Made by a program: the position numbers and the translations under genes | Source of the DNA: Brachynemurus nebulosus | Taxonomy: Eukaryota > Arthropoda > Insecta > Neuroptera > Myrmeleontidae | Reading direction: 5' to 3' | Length of the DNA stretch: 64,000 nt | Assembly: GCA_035578155.1 (NCBI GenBank) | Contig: JAPWDM010000015.1 | Location: 4,961,501 to 5,025,500 of the forward strand | The notes under the pieces: model-generated | Seen by the model: the letters and a program-made list of their open reading frames with translations, nothing else | Databases searched by the model: none | What the model was told of the DNA's origin: nothing | Shown: positions 11,118-22,709 of the stretch, in pieces | Position numbering within the stretch: the first letter of the stretch is position 1 | Layout of the letters: each line of letters starts with the position of its first letter

Positions 11118-11561
11118 CCATGTGAGTTTTTTGAGAGTTGCCATTTTTATTACAATCTTTGTATCATAGAAATGGTACTGGAAAAGGTTCTTTTCTTGGA
11201 TGTAATGGTAATGTAACCAACCAGAACATTGAAGTAGCTTCAAGTACATATGCATATTTTTACCGCCTAACCGATAAATTAAAAAAAAATTAAAAAACTA
11301 AACTTGGGTAGAAAAATTTTTTTTGCTCACTTATGTTGCTAATTAATGCATTAGATCAGTTTTATCGAAAAATTAATATATAGTCTCATTTAAAAATCGA
11401 TAAGTTTGTATCATAGCACGAAAACCATAAGAGCTATAAAGCTCCTGACTATAGCAATCGGTTGCTCCCGTCGATATCTACAACTCTCATTTGAACAATT
11501 TTTCGATTAAATCAACGGTTTGGCTGTAATAAAAATGGCAACCCTCAAAAAACTCACACAG
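11118..11561. mobile_element. TA-flanked MITE, 444 bp
   Basis: Inverted repeats of about 38 bp: left CCATGTGAGTTTTTTGAGAG, right (reverse complement) CTGTGTGAGTTTTTTGAGGG, both continuing with GTTGCCATTTTTATTACA. TA dinucleotides flank at 11116-11117 and 11562-11563. The interior is AT-rich and non-coding. Tc1/mariner-type by its target. It lies in the 10916-11770 gap that separates Gypsy B RT from RNase H; the rest of that gap shows no feature. Confidence 0.75.
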
Positions 11562-11769
11562 TATACGAGACACGCGTGAGAATGTTTCCTTTTTGCATAT
11601 TATTTTGTGTCTGTGTGTTACCTCGCGTATCCAACACACTCCGAGTAGCACTCGACCCCCACTCCACTACAGTCAAGTGACCATCCTATGTGTTCACTAC
11701 ATTGAGTTATCTCTTACTTAGATTCGTCCATCAGACCATCGTAGATTTGATTTTATTTACATGTAATGG

Positions 11770-12700
11770 TTTTTTTAAAATATATTACATATATTGACGG
11801 CTCAGTGTATGCAGCCAGTGGCGTATCGCCACAGGATGTGGAATGAACCATTCATAAAAATTCTCCAGGCGCAGAAGTGGTTCCATGATGTTTGTTGGTG
11901 TTGGGGCATTTTTAATACTTTCTAATTTGGTGCGTGACGACTGGATTCCATTTCGGATAATTTCGTGGCCCAAATATTCGATTGTTGTCTTCATGAATGT
12001 GTATTTGTTTTGAACACGCATACCAGCTTGACATAGCCTTCTAAAGACCTCTTTTAAATTGTTTAAATGTTGTTCATCCGTTGGTCCCGTGACAGCAATA
12101 GCATCAAAATATACTGCAACATTATCAATTCCTTCGAGAAGTTTCTCAATGTAACGACAAAAGAAAGAAAGAACGTTAACGATTCCAAACGGTAAACGAT
12201 TGTATTGAAAATAGCCTTTATGCGTTGATATTATCAAATATTTGTCTGATGCTTCGTCTACTTCAAATTGTAAATAGGCGTCTTTCAGATCAATTTTTGA
12301 ATAGCTTAAACCATTTGCCAATTGTCTCCTTAATTGGTCAAAAAGTGGAACTGGATGTTTTTCTGCGATTATAAATGAATTTATTGTTGTGCGAAAATCA
12401 CCACAGATGCGTATTCCCCCGTCTTTTTTCATTAGATTAACCGTGGGTGTTGCCCACTCTATTGATGTTTCATTTGGATCAACAGGTGATATAATGTCTT
12501 GATGTACGAGACGTTCTAATTCAGTCTCAACGTTTCTTTGAATTCCAAATTTACTGGGACGTGCAGCTGTACGTTAAGGTTTAGCGTTTTCTTGAATGTG
12601 TAGTTTTACTTTGAAATCTTTAATTTTCCCTAGCGAATTCTTGAATAATTCGTCGTTGTCTCGAATAATATGTAATTTCTCCTTATTTTTTGTTTTATGT
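11770..12700 (-). pseudogene. Gypsy B reverse transcriptase, degenerate
   Basis: Minus-strand RT: a conserved entry with the VDPNETSIEWATPTV segment (about 12485-12440), then KKDGGIRICGDFRTTIN (12427-12377), LKDAYLQFEVDE (about 12285-12250) and the catalytic box, which reads YFDA instead of YxDD. The last catalytic aspartate is therefore lost. The thumb (EYLGHEIIRNGIQ) is present. The main open piece is 12432-11785; upstream parts are in other frames with a stop near 12575. The family resembles K02A2.6-type Gypsy elements. Inactive. Confidence 0.8.
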
Positions 12701-13563
12701 GAACCATTTCATGTCGAGTCGTCCGCTTGTAGAGAGTAAACTTGTTTAGAGAAAGGCATGTTGAATGCGTCGCTCCAGGATAAGCCAAATAGATTGCGTT
12801 ATCTATAACAACCACAGGAAGTTTTTTAGTTTTATTGTCAACTATAACGCTTACCTGTGTTTCCTCCCTCGCGTTAAGCATGAAGTCACCGTATGCTTTT
12901 AATTTTGGCGGTTTTGTTAATCGCGGTTTACCAATTTTTGTCCACATTTCATAGTTTACGATCGAGTATGATGCACCAGGATTCGAATCCATAGTACAGT
13001 CAATATTATTGATTTTTACGTTGATTTTCTTCCCTTGTGACAAATGTGACGTTTTAAATATGTTTTCAAATTCGCTTTTATCCGTGTTTGCACTGTTCAT
13101 TTTATAAATTTTGCGACTTTGTGCCCTATTTCGGATTTTGTTTTGAAAACATTTGCTAAAATTTTTGATTTGAGCTTTACCTGATTTTATACACAAGTTT
13201 TCAAAATGTCCTTTTAAATTACATTCTTTAGAAATATGATTATATGCTGCACACTTGTTATTAAAATGTTTATAAACACTACAACGTTTGCATTGTCTTT
13301 TTATGAATATAACGCGTTGTTGACATGTTACTGTCCGCAAATTGTATTTTTTATTTGTTACTATGACTGTTTTTTGTTCTAATTTTGTTAATGTTCAAAT
13401 CATTTTCATTACTGTAGTCTTTTTCAGCTTCACGAGCTTCTGCAATTTCGATCACTTGCATAAAAGTCACTTCACATTTTTTATTGTTAATTATTGTTTT
13501 TAAATCTAGCCACTTTTGTTTAAGTTCGATTTCAAGTTTTTTATGATTTACTTGCTTCTTCAC
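12700..13563 (-). pseudogene. Gypsy B Gag end and aspartic protease, degenerate
   Basis: Minus strand. A lysine-rich Gag segment (13563-13351) is followed in another frame by Cys/His clusters (CKRCSVYKHFNNKC, then CNLKGHFENLC at about 13285-13190), which are decayed zinc knuckles. A protease-like domain follows, with the active-site position reading MDSNPGAS at about 12998-12975 instead of DTGA/S. The frame 13340-12630 is open but cannot encode an active protease. No LTR was found for this element. Confidence 0.7.
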
Positions 13564-14112
13564 TAACTACATAACGAACGTTATATACCGAAAGTTCGTT
13601 CTGTAACGAAAAGTAGTTCAAAATGCGATTCACTGACGGAAATGTATTCGTTATAGCTATGACAATCTTCGTTATCTGAACGAAAATTTCAACCTTTCGT
13701 TTATATAAAGATTACACTACCCAGCATAATTTTTCCGGCAAAGCATCTGATACGTGATTTTAACTAAATAAGGCCTCCTGATTTCAGAAATGTTATTGGT
13801 TCTATTGTATCACATCTAGTTTTCGTGTTATTTACCATTTACTCTCTGAAAATATGTCATTTCGGTACAGTGCTGCTTTGTGGTAACAGCGAACCCGTTG
13901 TTGTTAGAATGGCCGTGGTGGTGGTTTGCTTTGTTAATGTTGCGTACGTTTGTCAATCTAAACCTCCTCCACCGACTATATCCCCTCCATTGAATTGGTC
14001 AAATAACAGAGTCTATTTTTAGCTCGTGGTAGCGACAATGCAGTGAAGCCAGTCAGTTGCGTCGTGATTGTGGCGGAAGTCTGACGTTTTTATACTGTGT
14101 TGTGTTTCGAAA
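13564..14112. other. Gap with no gene; probable 5' region of next pseudogene
   Basis: No domain is seen. The stretch from about 13950 has a higher GC content and leads directly into the ATG at 14113, so it may be the 5' untranslated part of that gene. The two short ORFs here look like chance. Confidence 0.4.
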
Positions 14113-15800
14113 ATGGCAAGTGTGTCAGGAATTAGAAGAAGATGTGTGAATAAGCCAGTCTCATTCTGTTACGTGTGTGGGTGTTATATTATGAAGGGAC
14201 AGAGTAGGCCAATAACTGCGTTAGTGAAACGTTTATATTATGCATATTTTAAAGTAAAATTATGAGACTTGGACAAGCCGTGGGTTCCCCATGGAATTTG
14301 CAAAACGTGCCTTGAAAACTTACGACAGTGGAGCATTGGGAAACGTAAGGCCCTTCCATTTGGGATAGGAATGGTTTGGCGCGAGCCACAGGACCACAGC
14401 AGTGACTGTTACTTTTGCCTGTGTAAAGTAGTGGGATTCAATAAGAGAAACAGGGATAATATTGTGTACCCGAATTTAAAGTCGGCGATGAGACCTGTTC
14501 CTCATGGACCGGAAATTCCAATACCTTCTCCTCCTACCAGTTTACCTGACTTTGATGGTTCCTCAAGTTCTGATAACGAGCAAGTTGATATGGATTTTTT
14601 ACCTGCCGTAGATGCAGTAGGTCCACAATTGTTTAAACAGTCGGAGTTGAATGATCTGATACGAGACCTTGGTCTCACGAAGGAAAAAAGTGAACTACTA
14701 GGATCACGATTGAAAGAAAAAAACCTTCTTGTGCCTGGAACTACCTTTTCTTGGTATAGACATAGAGATAAGAAGTTCAGGAAGTATTTCAAGAAAGAAG
14801 ATGATCTGACCTACTGCTGTGATATTCCAGGATTGATAGAACAGCTAGGGAGCGATTACAATCCTGAAGAATGGAAATAGTTTGTGGATTCCTCTAAGAG
14901 GAGCTTAAAGGCTGTACTACTTCATAACGGAAACGTTCTAGTTTCGATTCCTGTGGCACATTCCCTTTCACTAAAAGAAAATCATATCACAATGCAAACT
15001 GTTTTAGATAAAATCAAATATCATGAGCACTGGTGGGATGTGTGTAGTGACTTGAAGGTGTGTGGTATTCTATTAGGACAACAAGTAGGCTACACTAAAT
15101 TCCCTTGTTATTTATGTGAATGGGACAGCAGAGCTAAGGACAAACACTGGTCTACACCTTCCTGGCCCAAGAAACAAGTTTTGACACCCGGTGTGAAAAA
15201 TGTTACAAATGCTGCCTTAGTTGACCCACAAAAAATTATTTTGCCACCACTACATATCAAATTGGGAATCATGAAGCAGTTCGTTAAGGCCCTGGACAAA
15301 AGTAGCTCCTGTTTCAAGTACATTGCGAGCAAATTTCCTCATTTATCTGATGCAAAAGTCAAGGAAGGCATTTTTAATGGACCACAAATTAGAAAGCTTT
15401 TAAAAGACAGAAACTTTGAACAGACGATGAATGCCGTGGAATTTGCTGCATGGAATTCAATAAGAGACGTCATAACGAAGTTCTTAGGAAATGTAAAGGA
15501 TGAACAATACGAAACAATAGTGAAAACGATGTTGGATAATGTAGCTTTTATTCATGTCAAGCACACTGAAACTGTACTTCCTTCATTCTCATCTCGATCA
15601 CTTCCCTGAAAATCTTAGGGCTGTTAGTGAAGAGATGGGAGAGAGGTTCCACTAGGATATCAAGGAGGCAGAAAGAAGATACCAGGGGAGGTGGGATGAA
15701 CCAATGATGGCCGACTACTGTTGGTGTTTGACAAAGTTGATGCAGTCAGACGTTAGGCAGCCAAGCGTTCATTCCAAGGGGACATGTAGGACTGTTAAAG
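14113..15800 (+). pseudogene. Uncharacterised multicopy arthropod TE-like protein, broken
   Basis: From memory this matches a large unnamed family seen in many copies in insect, tick and hydra genomes; no Pfam name is recalled. Landmarks: a Cys-rich N-terminus (SFCYVCGCYIMKG, 14160-14198), HGICKTCLENLRQW (14291-14332), DCYFCLCKVVGF (14405-14440), FVDSSKRSLKAVLLHNGN (14881-14934), GYTKFPCYLCEWDSR (15088-15132), LPPLHIKLG (15241-15267) and the near-terminal HLDHFPEN then EEMGERFH (15588-15650). Conserved Asp/Glu in FVDSSK, DLKV and GERFH might form an RNase H-like site, but that is inference. Breaks: TGA at 14263, TAG at 14878, a frameshift near 15555 and TAG at 15651. A polyadenylation signal lies at 15839. 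Confidence 0.65.
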
Positions 15801-17030
15801 TTTCTTCTATTCACATTTATCAATTCATAAAGATAATGAATAAAAGCTACATTATTTGCTTGTAAATCACGTTTAATTGTCAAAATAAATTGCTTTCATT
15901 GCCTCAGAGTTGTTTTTTTTTTTTTTTTTTTTTTTTGTAAATCAGTATTATATAAATGCTAAATATTTCATTGTAATTTTATACTCAATAATTATTCATT
16001 GTATGTAATAATTCAAGACAATATTCTACTAATTCAAAATATATATAATAATACACAAAATTATAAATATTTCCAAAATTATCAACATTTTTCAGTACTT
16101 TTTATGTTCAATATTCAGGTCTATCTCTTATTTTGATATACGACGTAGACAAAATGGTTTTGAATTAGCTACTTTTGCAACAGTAACATTAACAATTAGA
16201 CACTTTTGTAGCAGTAACACTAACAATTAGACACTTTTGCAACAGTTTATTATTCTTTCAATAGGTTTTAAATAAAACAACATTCGTACAAACCTATCTA
16301 TTTACATCGTAGGTACGTCTTTTTTATCATAACTTATGAAAACTAACATATTTTCCTATAATAGAATATTCTCCTATAAAACAAGTCTCTTTACTGTAAT
16401 TTAACAGTAAAACTTAAATCAGAACTACGATGTTTCACAAATTTTATTCTGTACACATTCGCAGCCTGTTATATTTGACAATTCCACTAGTTTCTTTGTA
16501 TTTTTTTCTAGTTATTGCAATAGTAAATATTTTCTTAGAGAAAGTAATAGAATTATCACATACAATTATTTGATCCTCTGCAGGCTTTGGAGTGCTACAT
16601 ATTGACCACCTAACTAACTACTTTTGTTCTTAGTTTTTCTAATGACGCTATTTTTATATAAATAATTAGATAATTTTGCGACTGGTTTGTGTTGCTTGCA
16701 ACTCCAAAATTAAAGGGGAAAGAGCTGACTTTGCACCGTTTAGTTGGTATTCTTTGGTGCAGTTTATCCTCCTGAATAATAAACGGTATCTAACTCAATT
16801 TTGAAAAAATCGTCAATTAGATAGTTTTGAAACTCACGAGACTGATTTCAACATATTACATCAAGATATCATAACATTTCAAGATATTGTAACAATAGTT
16901 ACAATGAATATAAAAAAATGAAAATTTTTTATATTTGTTACTCATGTATGTGGGACAAAAAAAATTGTTTAGGTTAAACAAAAAGGAATCAGTATTAGTT
17001 TTTCTGAATTGGAGAATACGTATTAATTAA
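15801..17030. other. Non-coding AT-rich gap with A/T runs
   Basis: Holds the likely 3' end of the upstream pseudogene (AATAAA at 15839), a run of more than 20 T near 15911-15935, and three copies of a ~31-bp unit (next entry). No coding feature is recognised. Confidence 0.5.
16166..16247. repeat. Three tandem copies of a ~31-bp unit
   Basis: The unit reads ACTTTTGYARCAGTAAC then AYTAACAATTAGAC. Copies start at about 16169, 16201 and 16232, the last one partial. Confidence 0.6.
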
Positions 17031-17039
17031 CGTAATTAT

Positions 17040-17558
17040 TCTGCATAGGTAATATGCAAAATGCAAATGCAAAATGAGTAACGTAAAATTCTAGAATATT
17101 CTAAACGTCAACTAGCAGAGACATGAAAAAACAGACTTCGCCATTGAATTGGTCACTAAAAATGAGATTAGGTAGCGCAGTTTAAAAAAAATTTTAGAAT
17201 GTTCTATTTGTCAACTAACAAAGATATCGAAAAATCAATTGCATCATATAATTGGTTATTGAAAAAGAGGCCAAATGGCGTATCTTGACAAATGTTTTGG
17301 AATATTCTAATATGCGTTATGGGTTCTGTCGCACACTACCGTATGAAACGTATGCTTCCCCCCCCCCATTTGGCTGAGAGTGTTCGATCACTTTTCGAAG
17401 CGTACTGTACTTATTTATATATAATATGTACTTGTTTATATAATAAATAACATTTACCGACCCCTCAAATAAAAGTTTACCGACGCTTCTGATCTTCCGA
17501 TTTTACGTACTTCCCCTTAAATTTGCACCGACCACTACGTACCATTGGATTTGTGATG
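17040..17558. mobile_element. Satellite-bearing DNA element, copy B (inverted, truncated)
   Basis: In reverse complement this copies the left part of the 9540-10680 element: end CATCACAAATCCAATGGTAC, then about 100 bp of close match including GTACGTAAAATCGGAAGATC, then three TAGAATATTCTA-type units (near 17090, 17191 and 17302) and a TTTGCATTTGCATTTTGCAT block. The outer end abuts TA at 17559-17560. The inner end fades near 17030 with no second terminus found, so this copy is truncated. Confidence 0.7.
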
Positions 17559-17559
17559 T

Positions 17560-18097
17560 ACAGCACCTGCGAACTCTAGTGTCAGATAGTTGTATCTTGG
17601 TCAAGTACGAGGGTATGCTGATAAAAATGTTACTATTTCAAAAAATTATTTTACACAATCTCGTATATCATATACCAGGTTTTGTCAGAAAACTAAATTT
17701 AGTTTATGTCGTACAAGTTTGTATTAAACTGAATAATTTTTTTTCCATTAACTATTTTGCAATATTTCTTAGTGCATCATATGGGGGAGTGAATTATGTA
17801 TATGTATGACTTTCTAACTCAAAACCGCCAAAAAACGTTATACGAGGTTGAGAAAGAGTATGCGCGATATGTGGGTATCAGTGACGTCGAGTTGAGGTGC
17901 AGTTAATCGACTAAAGTTAGTCATTAGTCGAAAATATCGAGCATAGAATAGTTCCGCTAGTGATTTTAATGGAAATTACACATTTCATGTCACTGTGAGA
18001 TCCAGTGTAACAGATCTCGTATGAATAGATTCTTCCTGCGCTCAGATTATTCACGATATGCAAGTATTTAATCCATGAGACGTGTCAAAGCATAACA
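17560..18097. other. Gap without recognisable feature
   Basis: AT-rich sequence between two mobile elements. One short ORF has no domain. Nothing is supportable here. Confidence 0.4.
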
Positions 18098-18346
18098 TCC
18101 CAGAAAACAATATAAACTTGTTTCAGACTTGCAACAAGTTTGATACATCAAAAAAGAAGACTTGCTTCAAGTTCGCCATGGCAACTTTACAAATTTGCAG
18201 CAAGTTTAAATCAAACTTTCTAGTTTCACTGTGACAAACTTGCATGAAGTTTGTTTTTTCGAAAGAATATACAAACTTGATATCACAAACTTGCTTAAGG
18301 TTTGTTTTAACATACTAACTACAATTTTGTTACAACAAACTTGCCC

Positions 18347-18414
18347 TACCTTTGTTACGATGGTTATAATAATTTTCCTAGGTTAAAATTATTATTACCA
18401 CCGTAACAAAGGTA
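18347..18414. repeat. Stem-loop with 30-bp arms
   Basis: TACCTTTGTTACGATGGTTA at the left pairs with TAACAAAGGTA and its upstream sequence at the right, with about three mismatches and a loop of CCTAGGTT. It lies inside the left subterminal region of the DUF4806-bearing transposon. Confidence 0.7.
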
Positions 18415-18415
18415 C

Positions 18416-18475
18416 AAATCTACAATTCGACAATATCTTACATATATATGTAAGATATTGTCGAATTGTAGATTT
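18416..18475. repeat. 60-bp perfect palindrome
   Basis: Each 30-base arm is exact around a TATATATA-like centre; the arm includes TACAATTCGACAATATCTTA. It directly follows the previous stem-loop. Its position between the subterminal repeats and the DUF4806 gene suggests either a small inserted element or a cruciform-forming element of the transposon. Confidence 0.8.
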
Positions 18476-19285
18476 TAATGAAACCTGGCGATTTGGGCAC
18501 TAGTTCGTGGCCAAACACCTTAGACATCCTGTGATCACAGATTAATAAAATAGTATCATATTGTCCGAAACAAAATTGTGTACAGTTCGACTTATCTGTG
18601 TAGGTCAGTCAATTTCTTTTTTAATTTTCATACAAAACGTAACACGTCCTGTCATTTGCCTACAAATAATGTGCATTCTGTTGTCTATGACCTGCACAGA
18701 TAAGTTTAACCTAAAAAATCACAATAATGTAAGTCTTCACAGAAAATATTATTGCTGTGACTTTGTGAATACAACAACGTGAATAAAACATACAATTTTT
18801 AATCATATGACTATTTATTTATTAATCAGTCAAGTCATTAGTAATAGCTAATTTCAAAAAATGTTAAAATTTAAAAACTTAGAAAATAACAAATCTTATT
18901 TTTTTTTAAGAAAAAAAATCACACACACACAAAAAATCACAATTTAAAATCATTGTCTAAAATGATTCATTAGAACCCAGATTATACCCGCTAGCTTCAA
19001 ATTCCGATCTTTATTTTGTCTATCAGCTCTGAAACAAATAAAAGAAATTGTTATAAACTCTTAAAGAAATCGTTATTAACTCTTATTGTATAAACTATGC
19101 TAATAAAAGGGGCAAAAAGATGTTAATGTAACAATCTTGCAATAAAATCTAAAACTATGTAGTCATGTACACATGGTGCATGGACATGGAAAGTCATAGG
19201 AAGCAATTTGATATGTGATTCAAATTAAAAAATCAATGCTTACCTAGAATAATAGAAAAAAATATGTTTATTATATTTCAGAACT
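18476..19285. other. Non-coding 3' flank of the DUF4806 gene
   Basis: AT-rich, without a recognisable gene. It includes a poly-A/ACAC stretch near 18900-18945. Probably the 3' untranslated and internal spacer region of the transposon. Confidence 0.4.
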
Positions 19286-20605
19286 TTACCTCCTTCTTAT
19301 TCTAACTTTTGCTTGATTCAGCCAGTCACTAGTAATTTCCTTAAGATGTTCATCCGTTACATCATCATAGATTTTTTTGCAGATTTCTGAAAAAATAAAA
19401 AAATTAATTATAAATTAATCATAACAGCTCAGTTTTACAGGGAAGTAGGTAATCCAAAGAAAAGGGGTAACCCCTACAGCTGGGTCAGTTTTATTTTCAT
19501 TGCGAGGTTGTAAGGCACTGACCCAGTATGGGAGCAGACAATGCTTTACATGCTTATTATCTCACAATATGGTTTTTTATGTCATACAATCATGATGTTT
19601 AAATTTATAAATGATAAATACTTACGAAAGATTATTTTACATGTTTCTGTTGTCAGAAATGATTTTTTGTTTGAATTTTTCATTGGTTTTCCTGTTAAGG
19701 AATATTCTGCTACTTCATCAGGCAATATTCGTCTAAGAATGTTCGTAGTAATGCTACGAGCATTTTTGCCACCAATCCCAGCCAAGAATTTCATCTAAAA
19801 TGTGATAAATCACTAACATTATTAAGAAAAAAATTATAATATATATTAAATAACTTGGTAATTTAGAAAAGGAGAGTGGAAGTCAGCACTGTTTTTAATT
19901 GCTCACACACTGTTAGCAGTTAATTGAAAAATTCGAGAACATTATTAATAATTTTGTCAATTAAGTTTTGTGTTCTTACTAGCATGTTTGTGTAAGCCCA
20001 AAGCAAGTAATTAAATTGTGTTGCCTTCCTTTTTTTAAACTTTAAATAACGTATATTATACCTACAGTAGATTGTTTGTTGCGGCTATTCTTCAACTGCT
20101 TATTCAAATTACAAAAACTTCTGTCATCCTTTACTGGAAGATTTGTCAGAAAGTCAGGAACTGTAAAAGTATCTTCTCGTTGATTTATTGGCTATAAAGA
20201 TGACCGTGCTAATAGTAAGTCCAGTTTTCTATTAACTTCATTCATCTGTACAGGTAAGTCTGTGACCACCTGGATAAGATGGCTTTGTCGTATTGAAAAC
20301 TGCTTGCTCAGAATACAGCCTGTAATAAAAAGCAAGTTACATCTGAATGGCCCATGTAAAAGAAAATATTAAAAAAATTAGTTAAAATCTTTAGCAGATG
20401 TACAATTTATTGTACGATTTGGATCAGTATTGGTGCTGTTTGTTACATCTGAAATTTCCATAAAATCTTCAACTTCTCCAGTAAATAAGGTGCTTCTTGT
20501 AAAAGTATATTCAGGAGGAGCTGCGCTTGTTAAAGGCTGAGATTTGCTTTGAATACGACCTGTAATAAGAAAAAAATTACAACAATATTTTTTTGGGATA
20601 TATAA

Positions 20606-20665
20606 ATTTCACGAAGAATTTTTTCACGCAATTTGGGAGAAGGTTGAAAAAATTCTTCGTGAAAT
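20606..20665. repeat. Stem-loop with ~21-bp arms in an intron
   Basis: ATTTCACGAAGAATTTTTTC pairs with GAAAAAATTCTTCGTGAAAT around an 18-20 base loop. It lies in the intron between exons 2 and 3 of the DUF4806 gene, just before a MITE. Confidence 0.75.
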
Positions 20666-20679
20666 AAGAAAAAAAACTA

Positions 20680-20828
20680 AGGCGTGTATTACAGAACGAT
20701 ACTCAAGCGGAGATCTCCGCTTAAGCATAGTTGGAAAGGGATGTACGTATCTGTTGAATGTATTCGCATCCCTTTCTAACTGCACTTGAGAAGAGATCTC
20801 GACTTGAGTGTCGTTCTATAATACGGGC
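20680..20828. mobile_element. Palindromic MITE, ~149 bp
   Basis: Arms of about 65 bp: left AGGCGTGTATTACAGAACGA, right (reverse complement) GGCCCGTATTATAGAACGAC, both running through ACTCAAG, AGATCTC and GAAAGGGATG. TA flanks both sides (20678-20679 and 20829-20830). Inserted in an intron of the DUF4806 gene. Confidence 0.7.
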
Positions 20829-20871
20829 CTACAGCTCATATTATCATCAAAATAAGCTAAGAACTTGACTA

Positions 20872-21069
20872 GGTGTAAGATTTTCTACATTATTTTGAAC
20901 CATCTCGACTGTGCTGTTTGTCGCAGCCACTTCTGTCAATTTTTCAATACACTCATTTTTTCTTGTTCCAGGTGTATGATTTTCTACATTATTTTGAACC
21001 ATCTCGACTGTCCTGTTTATTGCAACCACTTCTGTCAATTTTTCAGTACACTCGTTGTTTCTTGTTTAG
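20872..21069 (-). repeat. 99-bp tandem duplication inside DUF4806 exon 2
   Basis: Two copies offset by exactly 99 bp (for example GGTGTAWGATTTTCTACATT at 20872 and 20971), encoding two nearly identical 33-residue units containing VEMVQNNVEN. The frame is kept, so the duplication could have been tolerated by the protein. Confidence 0.85.
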
Positions 21070-22709
21070 TGACGTTTAGGAGGAATGGGGTACGTAACAC
21101 TTGGCTGGGTTTTTTTCATTTTCATAGTGGGATAATCATCCGGAGAATCTGAATCTTCAGACGAATATTCTCTCTTGATCTTTCTTTTTCGTATGATGAA
21201 TTCATCATCCGAGGCTAAATTGGAGGTTTCTTCAGCTTTTTTCAAGTGGAGACGTGCCTCATTATAAGTTTCTGAAATTATAATGCATGTTTTTTTTAAC
21301 TGGTTTAAAAAATTAAATTAAATTTGAAAGAAGTAGTGAAACACAAAAGTTTATATAATTCTTAAATAACTTATGTTGAAAAATAAAGGACATACCATAT
21401 CTTGTAAGAACTTTTATTGTGGCTTATCATATTGTGGCCATGATTCGTCGGGGTCAGCCCTTTTCCTTAAAAGTTTGTTTTTCATCTCCTCTGTGCGTAC
21501 ATTCGGGTAGTAGCAAATATTGCCATGTGGGTTTATCCAATTTGATGCTACTATTCTGGGAGCATCATCTTCATTCACAAATGTGACAATGACGAAGTTT
21601 GGAGTGTCCATTATGTTGAATCTTTAAAAATTGAATTGTGGTCAGCTAATATGTATTTATTATATAAATATCTATCTAGTAAATGTATATTTACTACAAA
21701 AACTTACAGAAAATGGACAATGTACATAATTAAATGCTATAGGATAAAATGATAAAAGGAACTATGAATGTAACATTCTTATAGCAACATGATTATTTTG
21801 GAAAGGAAGAAATACAACTTTACCTACAATGTCACTAACTTATTTTTCACATCGGTTCAATTTATTTTTTACAACATATATATTTATGTGTGAACTTTCT
21901 ATTAATGGTGCAGCAAAGAAATTTCCTTTTGATGAAAACTCTCAACATAATGTAACCATTTTCTGTATATTTGTGGAAAATACAATGTTCTGTACTGTCA
22001 CAATGCTACCATCTTTTAAAACACAGTGGGAATTTGGATGTTCAATCGTCATTTCAAAAGAATGAAATTTGACAGATCTGAATTGTTGAAATTTATCACA
22101 ACCTGGTAAAAGTAAGCCTGAAGAATGAGGTTTTGAGAAATATGGTAAAGAAGAAACACACGGTGAAATATTTTTGATCCAAACATTACCATTAGATATT
22201 TCCCCAAACCTTTTAATGATTTGCTGAAGGGGTCTCTCCTTTTCTGACACCTCTTGTGAAAATTTGTAAAAAGTTCTCAAAGGGAAAGGCGGAGCATGAA
22301 TCAAGTGCTCCAAATTCAAATACATCATCACTAAGGTGTGTGAAACCATGTAAGTTATAAGTGGCAAATTTTGGCCCCTATAAATCTATGTAAGATTTGG
22401 CAAAATGTATTAGGAGGCTCTTAGCATAGTCATTGTATTCTAAACAATATTCGGGACTTAATAATATACAAATTGAAACCGCAAGACTGATAAAATTGTT
22501 ATAATATGCTAAATAGTCAGACTTTATTTTAAAAAGTACTACTGGCCCTAAGTATGAGAGAAATTGACGAAATTCAGTTGCTTTCCATCTTGTCACATCA
22601 TTCAAAGAACGTGGTTTCCTATTAAATTCTGATGGCATATGTTCAGCTAGAGCGACTAGGTCAGTACTTATAGAGGTTATAATTTTATGGGGTTTATGGG
22701 GTACAATAT

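Larger units (their letters stand above)
19286..21611 (-). pseudogene. DUF4806-domain gene, six exons, recently broken
   Basis: Minus-strand gene with readable splice sites. Exon 1 21611-21396 (ATG at 21611; donor GTATG) has the family N-terminal module with NWINPHGNICYYPN and a P..SWPQY end. Exon 2 starts at 21271 (ETYNEARLHLKKAEETSNLA) and contains a 99-bp tandem duplication. Exon 3 starts at 20559. Exon 4 is 20319-20066. Exon 5 is 19794-19626 (GGKNARSITTNILRRILPDE, the DUF4806 core). Exon 6 is 19386-19286, ending KVRIRRR then TAA. Exon 5 joins exon 6 through a perfect GTAAGT donor and a TTTTTTCAG acceptor. DUF4806 has no known function. Breaks: a 1-2 base frameshift near the end of exon 1, an in-frame TAA near 21068 and TAG at 20194-20192. 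It sits downstream of the transposase in the same orientation. Confidence 0.75.

Noticed and set aside
9540..17558. One 8-kb transposon bounded by the inverted satellite-bearing ends, carrying the genes between them
   Set aside because: The left copy has its own right end and TA duplication at 10680-10682, and Gypsy B RNase H continues on both sides of it. The two ends therefore belong to separate insertions.
17579..17809. 76-codon plus-strand ORF
   Set aside because: No domain, no convincing gene context, AT-rich composition; consistent with chance.
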